This document shows, one piece after another, positions 1 through 13,200 of a stretch of DNA of 64,000 nucleotides. The position numbers and the translations under genes are program-made. The notes under the pieces are model-generated. The model was not told where the DNA came from. It did not search any database and worked only from the letters and a program-made list of their open reading frames with translations. Origin of the DNA: Solea solea (taxonomy: Eukaryota; Chordata; Actinopteri; Pleuronectiformes; Soleidae); assembly GCF_958295425.1 (NCBI RefSeq), contig NC_081134.1:1847840-1911839 (forward strand), written 5' to 3'. Numbering within the stretch: position 1 is the first letter of the stretch; each line of letters begins with the position of its first letter.

Positions 1-1568
1 CAGATGAACTGTATTGGACAGGTCAAACTTGATTCTCACACCAAGGCCACTCTCCACAAAAACAAAGTCCCCCAGCCAGTGGACACTCACTCCTGTTCAG
101 AGAAGAACACACTTATACAGTTGTTCTGTTTCTGCTATGCTACATAATGTTGCTGATCAATGGCATGATAATAAGCTTTCCATCCATCCATCCACTGACA
201 CATGGAAGAGAGAATAGCATCATATTATCTACACTTTAACAACAGAACATTATTGGACTGGATCTAGAATAATAGTTTTATTTAGTATGTGAGAAGGTTC
301 TCCAACCAGAGGGTTTGCGTATTCCCTAAACAAGTCATTGCTCAAACCATTCTACAGTTAACCTACATGTAATTTCAGACTATTATATCATATTAATACG
401 CCATTACTGTCCTATTATTCTACATGAAAACAATATCAGACTATAAATCAGATTAAAACTGCGCTTAAATGAAAGCAGCTGAAAACGGTTTACCGTTTTG
501 GAAAAGAGGTTGTCCATGAGCAACAGGAAGTTTGTTCAGTGTTAAGTTCCTGAGATGAATTGACACCAGATCGAGACCCAGCATCATTTTCAAAGCCTGA
601 AAGACACAAAACATACAAGTTTTTATTGTCCAGTAGCAAAGTTAAAGTCCAAGGTCAAACTTCCTTTCAATGAAGCAAACTCAGCATCTAAATGTATGAA
701 ATATTGCTTTATCTGCCATGTTTCTCACTTTACTGCAGTCGCCTCTCTCCTCACAGACTGTACTGATGTAAACTGCCCATGTGCCATCAGCAGAAGAGGC
801 CAGCAGGTAAGTGCAGCTGCCCTGGAAGTGGAAGTGCTTCTTGTCAAAAGTGCGGTAATGAGCTCCACCCCAGGACATGCAGGTGGCTGAGCCCTGTGGC
901 ACCCGAGAGCTACCCAGCAAACCACTGCGCACCAGTGGGGAGGACTGGGAGTCTGGAGACACGGGAGAGATGTTGAGATGCAGAAGCATCCTTGTAGTAA
1001 TTTATGGTTCCATGTATGTGTGTATTCTGACCAGGAAGGAGAGTATAGGTGCAAGACAAGCAGGTGTGATCAGAGGCGTTTCTCCAGGTCAGTCCCCACA
1101 TGCTGCTGCAGCACTGATCCATAGATATCAGGGAGGAGTTATGAACTCCAGGAAACTCAGCGCAACTCCAAGTAGAGTAACAGCGACCACGCACACCCAC
1201 ACCTGTGACACAAAGATACAGTTTTAATTTGCAGTAAGTACGTAAAGTACATTGCGACATTGTCAGAGGTGATCAGCTCCGCCTCTGCGGATGGTCTGTG
1301 CTCACAGTGTCCAGCAGAGGGCAGCGTTACCTCGGCCTGTCTTGATGAAATGATCCGGTGGCTCAGACGTCTCTGTCATTAGATACTTGGTGTGATCGAT
1401 AGATTTGTTTTTGACGTAGTTTTTAACGCAAACATTTTGACCTGACAGTTTGAAAGTTTGTATATTATTAATGTTTTATTTATTTGAACTTTCTCACAAA
1501 TTTAGATTTGTATTTAAGTCGCACAGTCATTGTATTTGTATTTAAATATAATATGTTCATACTGTATA

Positions 1569-1602
<34 letters not shown>

Positions 1603-1810
1603 CATACTACTGCTACACTGCTGTAATACATCTATTTTCCACATGGTACTGTATATATATTGTAATAAGAATAAATTAAGTTAAATATATAAAATGAGAA
1701 AATAATAACAATATATATGCATTTATTAAAAGTATTTTATATGTTCATTTATCAAGGAAGTAGCTGCTGTTCCAATTGAAGAGATCGTACTAGTGTACTC
1801 CTGTACTATG

Positions 1811-1877
<67 letters not shown>

Positions 1878-3255
1878 TTCATTAATACATCTTCTGATGT
1901 ATATATATGTATACATGTATGCACGTATATGTATGTATATACATGTATATTAAAGATTTGTAGACTATTGAGATTTTCTGAATTACAGTTCACTTACACA
2001 CATCTGCAAATGTTTATTTTAGTTCATAGTGATGCACTGCCTGTGCAGTGTTTGTGAACAACCATATAGACGTATGTCTGTGTTTGTGTTGTTGTCCTCA
2101 CCCTCAGAGCAGCGTGGGCCGCTCCAACCCTCACAGCACGCCCTCACCGTCTTATTCACTGTCTCATTCTCCATCTCTGGAGGCCTGAGGTAAACACACA
2201 CACACACACACACGTGAAAAGTTAAAATGTTGTATGAATTCATTCAAACGTCTCCTGGCGTTGGTACCAATCTCAGCTGACATAGGGCGAAAGTCATTGT
2301 CACAGCCTGGAGAGCCCCCCTGCCCTCCACACACACACAAATATGCAAACAGAACCACTATACCAACTGCGTGGCCTGCTCTTATGAAATAATAATAATA
2401 ATAATAATAATACTAATAAAATGTGTCTAAATGTATAATCACCTGATTTTATGAACAGTTGTTTTTCATCAGCCCAGAATGACTCTTTTATATTTATATC
2501 AGTAAATCAGTGTATCAGTATCTGTTTTTACAATAAACTAAACATCTCTTAGAAAGTAAGGGTGAGGTGAAGAATATTCACTGTTACGTATAACTCAGTC
2601 AACACAGCTATAAAGCTTTTTAAACTACCCACGTTTACACAAACCAAAGCGACTAAACGTTTCACTCACTTGTACAAAAAGCAGGATGCCTTTGGCCCTT
2701 TCTGTTTGTAGTATAGTGCAATGCCGTCATCACCTCCATGTTTGACCCGCATCCTGTCCACATCAAGCCTCCAGCCCTGCGTGTTATACTGATACACCTC
2801 AGTACAGCTCACCTCCAGCTGCACACGTGGAGACAGGACTCGCTGCACTCTCTGCTCCACCACATGTTCACACCAGTGTCTGCAACATGACACACACATT
2901 TCATTTCCCTCACTAATAACACGATGACACTAATATTGTAAAGGTTTCTGTCTCACTACGTACAGAGACAGATAAATTCATATACATGTAATTCAGCAGC
3001 ATTTGCACATGATTCATAACTTCAGTTAAAAACAATTTATATTTATTATTATTGGATACGTCATTCATTTACCGCAGCTTTAACCGGTTATTGTTCTGTT
3101 ATAGTCACTGTGATGTGAACACATGAATCCTACACGTTTTACATTTAATCTCATTATTTTTTTCCTTTACCATATGCTGTCAAAAAGAATGATACTCACC
3201 CCATTCCCATCACAGTGTGAAGTCCAAGCAGAGTCAGCAGAAGTGTCTCCATCAT
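1..3255 (-). CDS. sspo: SCO-spondin-like secreted glycoprotein, N-terminal part (5' seven exons, runs off the window)
   Basis: Seven minus-strand exons join in phase: 3255-3200, 2879-2670, 2184-2102, 1202-1032, 952-729, 596-494 and 92 to beyond base 1. Exon 1 starts at a tandem ATG-ATG and encodes a hydrophobic signal peptide ([16 protein letters not shown]). Exons 2-3 encode a Cys-rich EMI domain, beginning [12 protein letters not shown] and ending [14 protein letters not shown]. Exon 4 encodes a separate Cys-rich module with a CC pair ([14 protein letters not shown]). Exons 5-7 open a von Willebrand factor D domain ([16 protein letters not shown], then [18 protein letters not shown]). An EMI followed by VWD at the very N-terminus is typical of SCO-spondin, the giant protein of Reissner's fibre secreted by the subcommissural organ. 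The remaining domains would lie left of base 1. Otogelin or a mucin is less likely because of the EMI start. The family assignment is firm; the exact orthologue is inferred. Confidence 0.75.
1810..1875. repeat. (AT)n microsatellite in sspo intron
   Basis: About 66 bases of nearly pure TA dinucleotides. A second, shorter AT-rich run with TATG/TACA interruptions lies at 1563-1605, and more follows to about 1945. All of these are within the intron between sspo exons 3 and 4. Confidence 0.95.
2389..2419. repeat. (AAT)n microsatellite in sspo intron
   Basis: About nine AAT units with one interruption, in the sspo intron between exons 2 and 3. A short (CA)n run at 2194-2213 abuts the sspo exon 3 acceptor. 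Confidence 0.9.
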
Positions 3256-6200
3256 CCTATTCTGAATATTTGTGATTCAAATTCCTGCCAATAAATAATA
3301 ATAAGATAATCATCCATCCATTTTCTGCTTTCTTGCTTTATGTCCATTCAATATCATCAAAAACACTATGTATAAATTCTTTGTTTCATCTGCTGCTATA
3401 ATTAAAGGTGTTCTTACCTGTGAAGTGCTTTTGTCAGCCTTTGGATTTTTAATTCCCTGGCTTGTTAGTTAATCTTCATGTATTTTTCATCACTGTTTTA
3501 TTATTAATATTCTTGATCTGTCCAGCAGCGCGCAGTGACATTATATCTTGCTTTATGAGAGGAGCAGGACCACAGAGCTTGGGTTTTAAATGCGGGGGTT
3601 GACTCATGGGATGTACAGTAGCATCTGAACTTGCTTCCATTGGATGTTCAGTGGCAATGGCACAGCTGGAAGGTCAGGCATTGGTCACCAGATCTGTGAC
3701 AGACACATCCTTTAACTTCACCCAGTCAAACATTATAGGGCGCTGTAGGTGACTGTGGGGGAGCTGGAGCCTAAGCCACAGAATAAAGACGTGTTTGTCA
3801 GGGCCTAATCCCGTAAAGAGACACTTTTCGGTAAGAACGACGGGGGCATTTATTCAATGAGGAGAGTCAACAGACCCTGAGGGGACTGAGGGCTTTCAGA
3901 CGCATCACCATCCCAAGTCCCACCTTCTGACCTCTTAGTGAGTTGGCTCAAACACAGCTGTCACCACAGAGACACTAATGCAAAAGAGGAAGAAGCTACT
4001 GTCATGAGAGTTTTGCTTCAATAGAAAATGTCCAAACGGACGTCTTTATTTTCCTCCATGTTTACCAAAGCCACTTGTTAAGAATAAATGGTTCTTCATT
4101 ATCATTAATGGGAATACAGGCAAGATTCAGGTGCCTTTAAAACACAAACAAAGTTAGTCCTGTATGAGTACAGTAAAGGTACAGCAGGCAGGATTTCATC
4201 AATTACCCCATAATAACCTTTCAGCAAAAGGAAAATCAAAATAGTTGAGAGGAAATTGCACCTGAGAACCTTCACTGGGTTTCATTTACAGTAAAACTAC
4301 ATCCATATTAGTCAATGTTAACACATCAAGTCTAGCCTGGAGTTTAACAGTTCCAAAGTGACAGGTCTAAAAGCATTGTTGTCTCATGGACACTGTACAG
4401 TGAGGACCAAACCCTCCTTTCACACTTGTCCCTCCCGTCCAATAAAGACTCAAAAAACAAACAAAAACAAATGCTTCTGGCTCCGTTTATGTGTATGAAA
4501 GCTGTGACTGAGTTATCCACACTCACTCTCTGACTGGTACTTATCAGCTGTGAATGAAAAGATAAATGCACCTGAATGGTCACACGATATATGTTTTCAA
4601 ACGTGTTCATATGATGCAGATTTCTACTAAAATGGACTTTATATAAATGTCTCAAGTGAAGAGGACTTGAGTCAGAATTCACTGCAATATTAAACTGTAA
4701 CGTTGTTGTTTCATGTTATGGTGGACTGTGATAAAGACAGCATACATACGAAAAGTGATCTATAAATACAGACCATTTACCATTTATGTCCAGACAGACT
4801 TAGTGAAAATGACCGTTTTCAGAAGTGAATTTTAGTCTGATAAATGCTTTTTTATCACAAATGTGTTCACTTATTACAACAAACATCTGGTGTTTGTGAT
4901 AAAAGTGAAGAAATGGTTGTTTACAGTTTCAGAGATGAGCAGATGTTTGCTTTGTCACAGGATTTGTTTTTCTGGGCCTGAAAGTTCATCGGCTCATCAT
5001 GACAACTCGTGAATGCTGACATTTTCTGCTGTTTGCACTTTTAAATGGATAAAAAAACCTCTTCTGTGTTCTATTCAAAATATTCTTGCTTCACTGTGTG
5101 AAGGACCTGGTTGCCTGGGTAACCGTAGGCTTCCTGCATGTGCCCCACTCAGAAGACATCCCCAACACAGCAACACCCGGCAACGCAGTGGCCTCTTCCT
5201 CCGCCCTTTCACTGTCTTCACCATCATGATGTCTTCTATTAATAAGACATTATTTATCACCTCAATGTTAACAAAAGAAATGGTCTGTCAACCCACAACC
5301 CCTTCATCATCAGGAATGGAACAGTGGAGAATATAGACCATTTCAGAAACCTTGGATTGGCTAGTTTTAGTTTAGCATACATTAATCATTGCATTTGTCT
5401 GACGCCAACGAGTGCAACATACAATCATAACCCAACAACATGATTTTGAATACCTTATTCAAACTATATTGATTGGGATAAATATAATTACATTACTAAA
5501 AAGAGAGTGAAATATAATTTTAGTCATGGGTTATTCTGACTAAAATAAGGCTAAAATGCTCAGATATTTAGTCGACTAAAACTTGACTAGACAAAAAGAC
5601 TAATAAAAAAAATAAAATGACAGTTTGACATGAAGACTAAAACAAAAAAAAACATGTCGCCAAAAACAACACTACAATAAACTAACTAGCTAGCTAAGCC
5701 AAGGTTTGGGGCCAAACATGTCACTGAGCAGGGGGAAGAGGAGGAGGTGTGGACCCATGTCAGGTCTCCGTGGCTGAGGTTTAGCAGCAGCAAACATCCA
5801 GGATGCAGGATGTTCTGTGTCTGCTCCACTGGGTCAACTCCTTTTCCTCAGCATGATCTGCTTGTCCTCCTGCTGGGAATGTTTTTTCTGCCTTACTGAG
5901 CAAACAGCCTGATTCCAGGATCCACCCTCACAAACAGCTCAGATAGCACCCTGTGGTGCCGTCGCCCCTGGAAACCCGTTTTTACGTACAATGTGACAGA
6001 ATGTACGGAATTCAGCGAGCACCTGCTTTGTTGTCCTTTATGTTCCTAACACCAAACTGTTTGGATCATTACGTAGATTTTAGATATTCCTTGTATATGA
6101 CCAGTGAACACGGGTCTGTGTCTGCTGACTTACTAATTATAACTTCCAAGGAGGTAAAGGGGTTGGGCGATGTTGCAGTGGGGAAAAAAAGGTTTGTGTG

Positions 6201-8560
6201 AAGGGTAAATAACGTGTTTTTTGGAATGAGGAAAAAGAATCCAGCCCACAGCTGTCGTCACAGGCTCAGAATCCTCTTTATAGGCGAGTGCCGATGTTTT
6301 ACAGGGCACTTAGTATGAGAGCTATGCATGAATGGGTGAATGGACAACGTTAGAGGGCAAGATAAAAAGACTGTGAATTGGGTAACAAGCATTCCTATAG
6401 CAAGTTCCATAGCAATCATGGTTTGGACATTACACTCTGAACAAAATACACTTTGTTCATTCTGAACTGGTGTGGCAAACACTCATGCTGCTATGTCCAT
6501 TAATAATAAGGCTTTCTCTGTCAATGCACGGTGAATACATTACTACTGACAAACAATACTCGTTTATATTGATATTGTACCTTCATTTCACTCTCCATAC
6601 AAACTATTGCTTTTCCATGTGTGCAGGACAGGAAATTCAAGTGTCATCATGTAATGGTGTACATATAAATTCCCCAACTTCAAAAACAAACTTACATAAT
6701 GTTAATGTGAAAATAGAAGAGGTTAAAAGGTGATTGAAGTCTGTGTGGGAATGTAGATGGTGAGTTGTTGCCACCTAGTGGTTCCTTGCTGCTCAAAAGC
6801 GTCAGTAACCAGGCAGAGCAGGCCGAGGAACAATTGACGGGAGCAGACACGGTGAAGTGGCACAGAGAGATATCAAGACACAAGTTAAAACAACTACACA
6901 GTTGAATGTGAAACAATACAGGAAGGATATACAGTGTGTTATAAAATAGTGACCATGGTAGAAAAAGGCCATTACAGACAAACACCCACCCACTCACACT
7001 CTCACACCTACAGTCAATTTGAAGTGTTTTTACCTAATCCCCAATTCTACATGTTTTTGGACCAGAGAACCTGGAGAAAACCCCCCCCCCACACACACAC
7101 ACACACACACAAAAGGAGAACATGCCAACTCTACCAGAGAACATCATATCTGTTATTACCACCAGATGGCAGTGTTTGTCTGTCATATTGAGAAGATACT
7201 AGTGATGAATGTAAACGTGAGTCAGACTCAGAAACAACCCCATGTGACGGATTAAGAAAGAGGAAGAGTCGGGGGTTGGAACCCTGGGTGTCCCTGATGC
7301 AGAATCTGTAGTAGATAGTGCCAATGACCAAACAGGAAGCTACGCTAAAACTTGATCTGCAACTCATTATAGTGAGTGAGCTGGGAAACCAACTGAAAAC
7401 CCACATCAAGAACTAGAATTCAATCTTACCCAGGGTTTTTCCTTGTTTTTGCTCTTTTCTGTTGAAATACTGTAGAACATGTTGCAGGGTCATGATCAGC
7501 CATGTAGCTTTACTTCATGACTGTGATACTGGATCAAATCAACTCTTTCACACTTCAAATGTCTTGTAACAACTAATCCTAGCACAATATTATGTATGTC
7601 ACATGAAATGTAGGATCAGCTTCTTCTACTCGGGTAATGTGATTTTGTTTCTTATCTGTATGATATGATAGATGTGCTTTCTTCAGAAGCTGCTTCCGAC
7701 TTCACCCCCTCCACGCATGTAAGCCGGTGTTCTGTTCCATGTTCTGCTCCATGTTCCTCGGGTCCAGGCTCTGGTTCACCATCAGAATCAATTCATACAC
7801 ACACAAAAAACAACGTGCATACAGCAGCAGTTTTTCTCTCTCTTTATTTGAGATCTATTATTTATCTCTTTTTAAACTTTTATCTAAATCAACTGTACAG
7901 TATTTACCCTCTGTTTTTAATCTTAAATCACTGAACGTGAACCATTCACATTGACAATGTATCATTGTCATTTACAGCTATAAAATGTGTTTTTTAAGAT
8001 GATGTGTATATGAAATATTTTTAAATGTTCTTAACTTTTACCACCACATAGTGTACACAAATGATGAATTAAATCACATATCAACCATGTTTGAGAATGA
8101 TTCATTGAATTACTGTCTCTCAATAACTCAATAACATGTGTTTTAGCTCACAAAACCAACTCGTTTAGCTTTGTAACATTAGCTAGCATATAGCGATAGC
8201 ACAGGCCATATATCAGTAACACATAGCACTAGCTTGTTTAGCACAGACAATTACCCAGAAATACAAAATTAGTTTTAAACATTTTCTCAGAAGCATAACA
8301 GCACATAATTATGATATTTATTATTATATATTTATTGAAATGAGTGAGTAATTAGCCGTGGTCCGCAGCCGCTAGCATGCTATGCTAAGCGCTAATGGTT
8401 ACTACTCACCGGTGTTTTCTGTCGACAAAAACACGATAAAACGGCGATGTCCGGCAACACATACACGCTCAAGTGCGGATACATTTCAGAATCAATAAAT
8501 AAAAATAAAAATAAAGTTTTATCCACTCTTCATCTAATTATTAACATTAACTTGCTCTCT
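3256..8560. other. Intergenic spacer between sspo and map3k8 (left part)
   Basis: No exon-like conserved reading frame was found on either strand; ORFs here are short and show no family resemblance. It contains low-complexity and repeat-like stretches: an AT-rich block at about 5470-5660 with reiterated GACTAAAA words typical of a dispersed fish repeat, a poly-C/(AC)n run at 7081-7111, and AGCTAGC-rich sequence at 8160-8400 followed by a CpG-containing stretch at 8400-8460. Distal regulatory elements of sspo or map3k8 could be here, but none can be identified by eye. Confidence 0.6.
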
Positions 8561-8741
8561 CTCTCTCAGCCACTGTAGCCGGGAAAAAACAACGGAACGA
8601 TGACCGTGAGTAGTGCTTGTGTGTGACTAATGCGCACCCTGCTGGTGAAAATAAGAAACTACAACAAAATACAAACTCAACATTGTTAAACTCCAAAGAA
8701 AGTGTATGTGTAACTTTGTTTGTAACTAAAGGACGTTACAA

Positions 8742-9225
8742 ATGAAACTAGCTTTATTAAATGTCAGATCTCTGGCAGGATAATCATTTTTAATCAGTGA
8801 CTTTATCATCAAGCATAATCTTTATTTTAGGTTTTTAACTGAAACTTGGTTAAACCAAGATAACGATGATGCAAATGTTCTTGTTGAGTCTATCCCTCCC
8901 AACTTTAGTTCTGAGTGCATAAAAAAGGAGGAGTAACTCCCTGCAGTGCAAGAGTTTAGGTCCAGAATACATTTCTGACTTGCTGGCTCACGATGAACCA
9001 CCACTAATGTGATCTGGATCAGGTTTGTTCTGTGTCCCTAGAACCAGGACAACACATGGAGAAAACTGCCTTCAGTTTTTATGCCCCAAATATATGGAAC
9101 AGACTCCAAGAACAGTGTTTGTCTGCCATTTCAATTCATTCCTTTAAATCTAGTGTGAAAACCTGTTTGCCACTGTGTTTCAATAAAAATGAAATTATCA
9201 TCACTGCAACTTTTAGTTTTTCAAA
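8742..9225 (+). mobile_element. Internally deleted non-LTR retrotransposon (LINE) relic
   Basis: From the ATG at 8742 the translation begins MKLALLNVRSLAG, has a stop, then reads FLTETWLNQDNDDANV and ESIPPNFS. This is the start of the apurinic-endonuclease domain of fish LINE ORF2 proteins (NVRSL...TETWL). Only about 180 bases later the frame 9032-9274 gives KTAFSFYAPNIWNRLQEQ, the extreme C-terminus found downstream of reverse transcriptase in such LINEs. The whole RT domain is missing, so this is a dead copy with a large internal deletion. Sequence from about 8560 may be its 5' UTR. The class is recognised from protein words; the subfamily (L2/Rex-like) is not determined. Confidence 0.75.
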
Positions 9226-9280
9226 TTTCTCACTTTTAACTCCCTATTTACATGTTTTTAAATTATATCTTTAATGCTGC

Positions 9281-9778
9281 TGCTGCTGTATTTCTTTCTT
9301 TTTCATTATGATAGTAATAATAATAATGATAATAATAATAATAATACATTTATGACATTATAATGTTTGTTTTATTTGATTTTGTAGAATTAACTAATAC
9401 AGCGAACGTTATGGCAAGAGTTAGAAGTAGTAAAAAAAGATGAAGTCAGTGGCTCGTATTTTGAAAGCCAGGTTGAAAGGAAGTGGTGCTATATAAGATT
9501 GGCTAATGACTGTTGTGTATGAAGAAAAAAATGTCTTTTGTTTATAGTGAAACAGCATCTGGGAATTGTAAGTTTCACATCTTGTAAATTTGTTTTCAAA
9601 AATGTTTGCTCTGTGAAAGTGTTTGACATGTTGTAATAATGGTTTTGCACGTCCAGGCCACCATAATATACAGTGTATTCACAAGTAAAACAAAGTAGAA
9701 TGAAAGTAGAAGTAAACAACACACTGTACATATTTACATTGACATACTGTGAAACACCACAGACAATGAAACAATGAT
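9281..9778. other. Spacer downstream of map3k8
   Basis: AT-rich sequence with an (AAT)n-like run at 9315-9347 and no supported gene. The map3k8 transcript probably ends just to the right of this stretch. Confidence 0.5.
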
Positions 9779-9784
9779 TTTATT
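9779..9784 (-). promoter_or_regulatory. Candidate polyadenylation signal of map3k8
   Basis: AATAAA on the minus strand about 430 bases past the map3k8 stop codon. The site is chosen by motif and position only. Confidence 0.4.
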
Positions 9785-10210
9785 GCATACTGACAGACAC
9801 AGTTTAAATCATTCATTCTGTAGAAGCTTATTTGCATAGCAAGATGACGTCGTTGATATTCCACAGGAATAAACAAGAGGAAGTCCAAAAAGAACTACAT
9901 ATCATACTGGTGAATACTGAGAGAATAGGATAGAGAACAGAAAACAAAACTATATATATATATTAATTACAATGGATCTCATTCAACATCTGTCCAGCAG
10001 TGTTGTCCATTTCAGGCTGAACTGCAAACATTAACTATAAGATGTCCTGACCTTTGTAAACGTTTTCATTCTGTCAGTGAACGGTGTCGCCTGCGGCTGT
10101 CCACTACTGTCAATCCTGAACAATAAAGAGCCAGCGTCAGACTAATAAAGCAGACAGAAAGTAAATGATCACTTGTATATATATATATGACATATGCAGT
10201 CATATTTATA

Positions 10211-13200
10211 TTAGCCATATTCTGCAGCAGGAGGCCCCGTCACCAGTTTACAGTAACCTGACAAAGCCCCCAGGTCAATGTACAAGGAGCCCTTTCTTCT
10301 CATGTGGCCAGAGTCCTCGGAGTACAGAGATAATTCTGCAGAAAAGAGAAGAAAAACAAACAATTTATATGTTATGTAAGCAAACAAGAGCTTGCCAACA
10401 AGTGCAATAGTGTGTTTTCCCTGCAACAAAGTCCTTACCCTGTGTGGTGTCGTGGTGCTGACTTTGTTGGCGTAAAATGATGTGGTTAGCTTCTTCCATT
10501 GCTGAGTCGAGGCTCCAGCAGCGTGGCTGATCTTCCCTGGACGGGTTGATGGCCCCGTCCTTCAGCAGCTCCGACGCCGTGCTCCGCAGAGCCGGGTTCC
10601 TCTCCAGGGCTCGCATCAGGAAGGAACGCATGGCCAGGGTGCACTCCTCTGCTATGTCCTCCATAGGTGGTGCCTGCTTGTGTATCTGTTGGAGACAGAC
10701 AAGGCAAAAAAAACAACTGTGAAGGCCTGCAAAGGACTGGCGGTTTGTTTGTGGTGAAACGGAATGAGGAAAAAAAGCAAAGCTCAGGCTGTAAATGTGA
10801 GTTAACCTATGTCACATTACTTCTCCATGACAGCAGTTTCGAGAGGAAGTGAGTAAAGATCGAAATCAAAAGAGCTGACGAGCAACATCAACAGAAACAG
10901 GACTTTGTGACCACACACCACCCATGGGTTAGGGTTTCTATGGAATGGAAAACCTTTAATAGAAAGAGCAGTGACTGACTTAATGGGTCACACTTTATGA
11001 GATGTTAATCATGTTAATCTCACATCTCATGTGTCACAGTTCCCACCCTCGGTTTATGTGACTTATACTTTAAGAAGTCAGGACACAGAAGAACAGGCTG
11101 AAATCCAGACCAGTTTATATTTTTGTTTCTACAATGACACAGAATGTAAGACTTGTATATACTGGAGTTAAAGGACGTTAACCAGCCGCATGCTACACTG
11201 GAAACCGCCTCATACAAACAAGCTGAAAGGTGACAAATACAAAACTATATTCATCTCAAATAACAAGGAAAGAGGGTTTATACACAGAGCACACTCTAGA
11301 AGTGGACACAACAACACAGGTTACATTTGGCTGCACAATTCCCTAATAAAAAATAAATGCTGTGATGTAGCACTGAAAACAATGTTGTAAGATATCTGTT
11401 CATAAATTAACTTCATGTTTAAATGAAGGAACAGAGCAGATTTTGCCACTGAGGACCATGAATGTTGTAACAACTGTCAGAACAAAAAGGTCAAAAAAGT
11501 CCGGGAGGTATCAAAGTCAGGAGGCCTGATCCTCTGGGGACCAGGACTTCTTACCACAGAACAGAACAATACTCACAATGTAGAGGTAGGACGGGTAGGC
11601 GGTGCGAGGGTATCTGCGGACCCAGGGCGGGCTGCCAGTCTGCATGTGAATGATGGTGGTGCCCAGGCTGTAGATGTCTGTCTTTGTGTCATGACCTCGA
11701 CACAGAACCACCTCTGGACTCATATACATCTAAGTGACAGAAGGATCACATTATTACGAGTAGATATGATGCAGCTGCAGAGGATAATGACAAGAAATAA
11801 GGTCAAACCACAAACAGAAAACAACAAACCATGTTGTGTGTTTGTTAGGAAAGGGCAGTGCAGCCGGCCTTTGAAGTGTTAAAGAGTTCATCTCTCTCTC
11901 TCTCGCTGCTGGAAATTCCAGTCTGCTCGCCCACATTAGCATAAGCCTGAGTCCAGTTTACTAACTCTGTCTATCTTCCTATTACTGCTGGCTGTCTGCC
12001 CTGCTGGGACTTTCCAGCAGCCAGGCCCTGAAAGGCCCTGAGAGGCCCTGAGAGGCCCTGGGTCACGTACACTGACACATAAACACATGGGAAAAAACCA
12101 GGAAGACACATGGTGGGAGAATTCTCTAGGATTAGCCCAAACATTCCCCTCTGCTGCTGCACAAGCAGTCAATGAGAGCACATTCACTGAACCTCTATAT
12201 AAACTACAGTATATAACCTACAGTATATCATTTACAGTGTATAACCTACAGTGTATAACCTACAGTGTATGACCTACAGTTTATAACCTCTTATAGGAAC
12301 AGACAGGGAGAGAGAGAGATAGTAGTATAGATAGTAATTTGGGCTGCATCTCTCAGGAAGTCTTCCCTCGGTCATAATTCTAGAGAAACACCACACTTTG
12401 TATTACACCCGTACACACATACACACACAGCCATGGAAAAACAAGTATTTAACAGGTCAGCTCTGTGGCTCAGTGCCTCACCTCTGTTCCTCTCAGGTCT
12501 CTGGGAATGTAAATATCCTCCGTCATCTGCACTGTCAGGCCAAAATCCACCAGCACTGCTTTGTTTGACATCAGGACGATGTTACTGGCTGAAAGAAGGA
12601 AAAGAAAACAATGACATTCCACAGACGCTGACGTGTTTGACTGCTGTTGCTTTGGTATGCACGCTAGAAGCTGTTTGCTTGGAACTCTGTGGAGGACGTG
12701 AAGTGAGTCACGTGACCAATAATAGAGCATTAACAGGTTCCTCCACAGGTGTGTTTCCAGCGACCTGAGGGGCCCAACATCAAACACAAGCAGCCCCTCC
12801 CCTTTGTTCTCTTTCTTTGGCTCTCTAATGCAACACTGGGATTCAGGTGTCAAACGTTGTTGCTCTGAAATGACTTTGCTTTTAGCAGCAACTTAGCGAC
12901 ATGAAGACTCAATATGTTCTTGTTGTTGTCAGAACAAATATCACAGCCACTGTATTTCATGACCTGTTCCTCTGTGCTATGGCCGTCCCTACAGTGTTGT
13001 TCCTCTCTGAGGCTTAATTACATGTCATCATCACAGGCAGGAAACAGTTCCAACCACAGCAGCATCCCACATGTTAACTCTGTGTGAGCATGAGGAACAG
13101 ACGACTGTGGAGAAAGCTTTGATCCCAGCAGCATCACTGTGGTATCAAACCTCAGCTTACTGCCTCCACCTGTCTGTCTTCTTCTTCTCTCATTAGTCAT

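Noticed and set aside
7260..7310. tRNA-derived SINE B-box (GGGGGTTGGAACCC)
   Set aside because: One box-B-like word only; no A box at the right distance and no A-rich or repeat tail.
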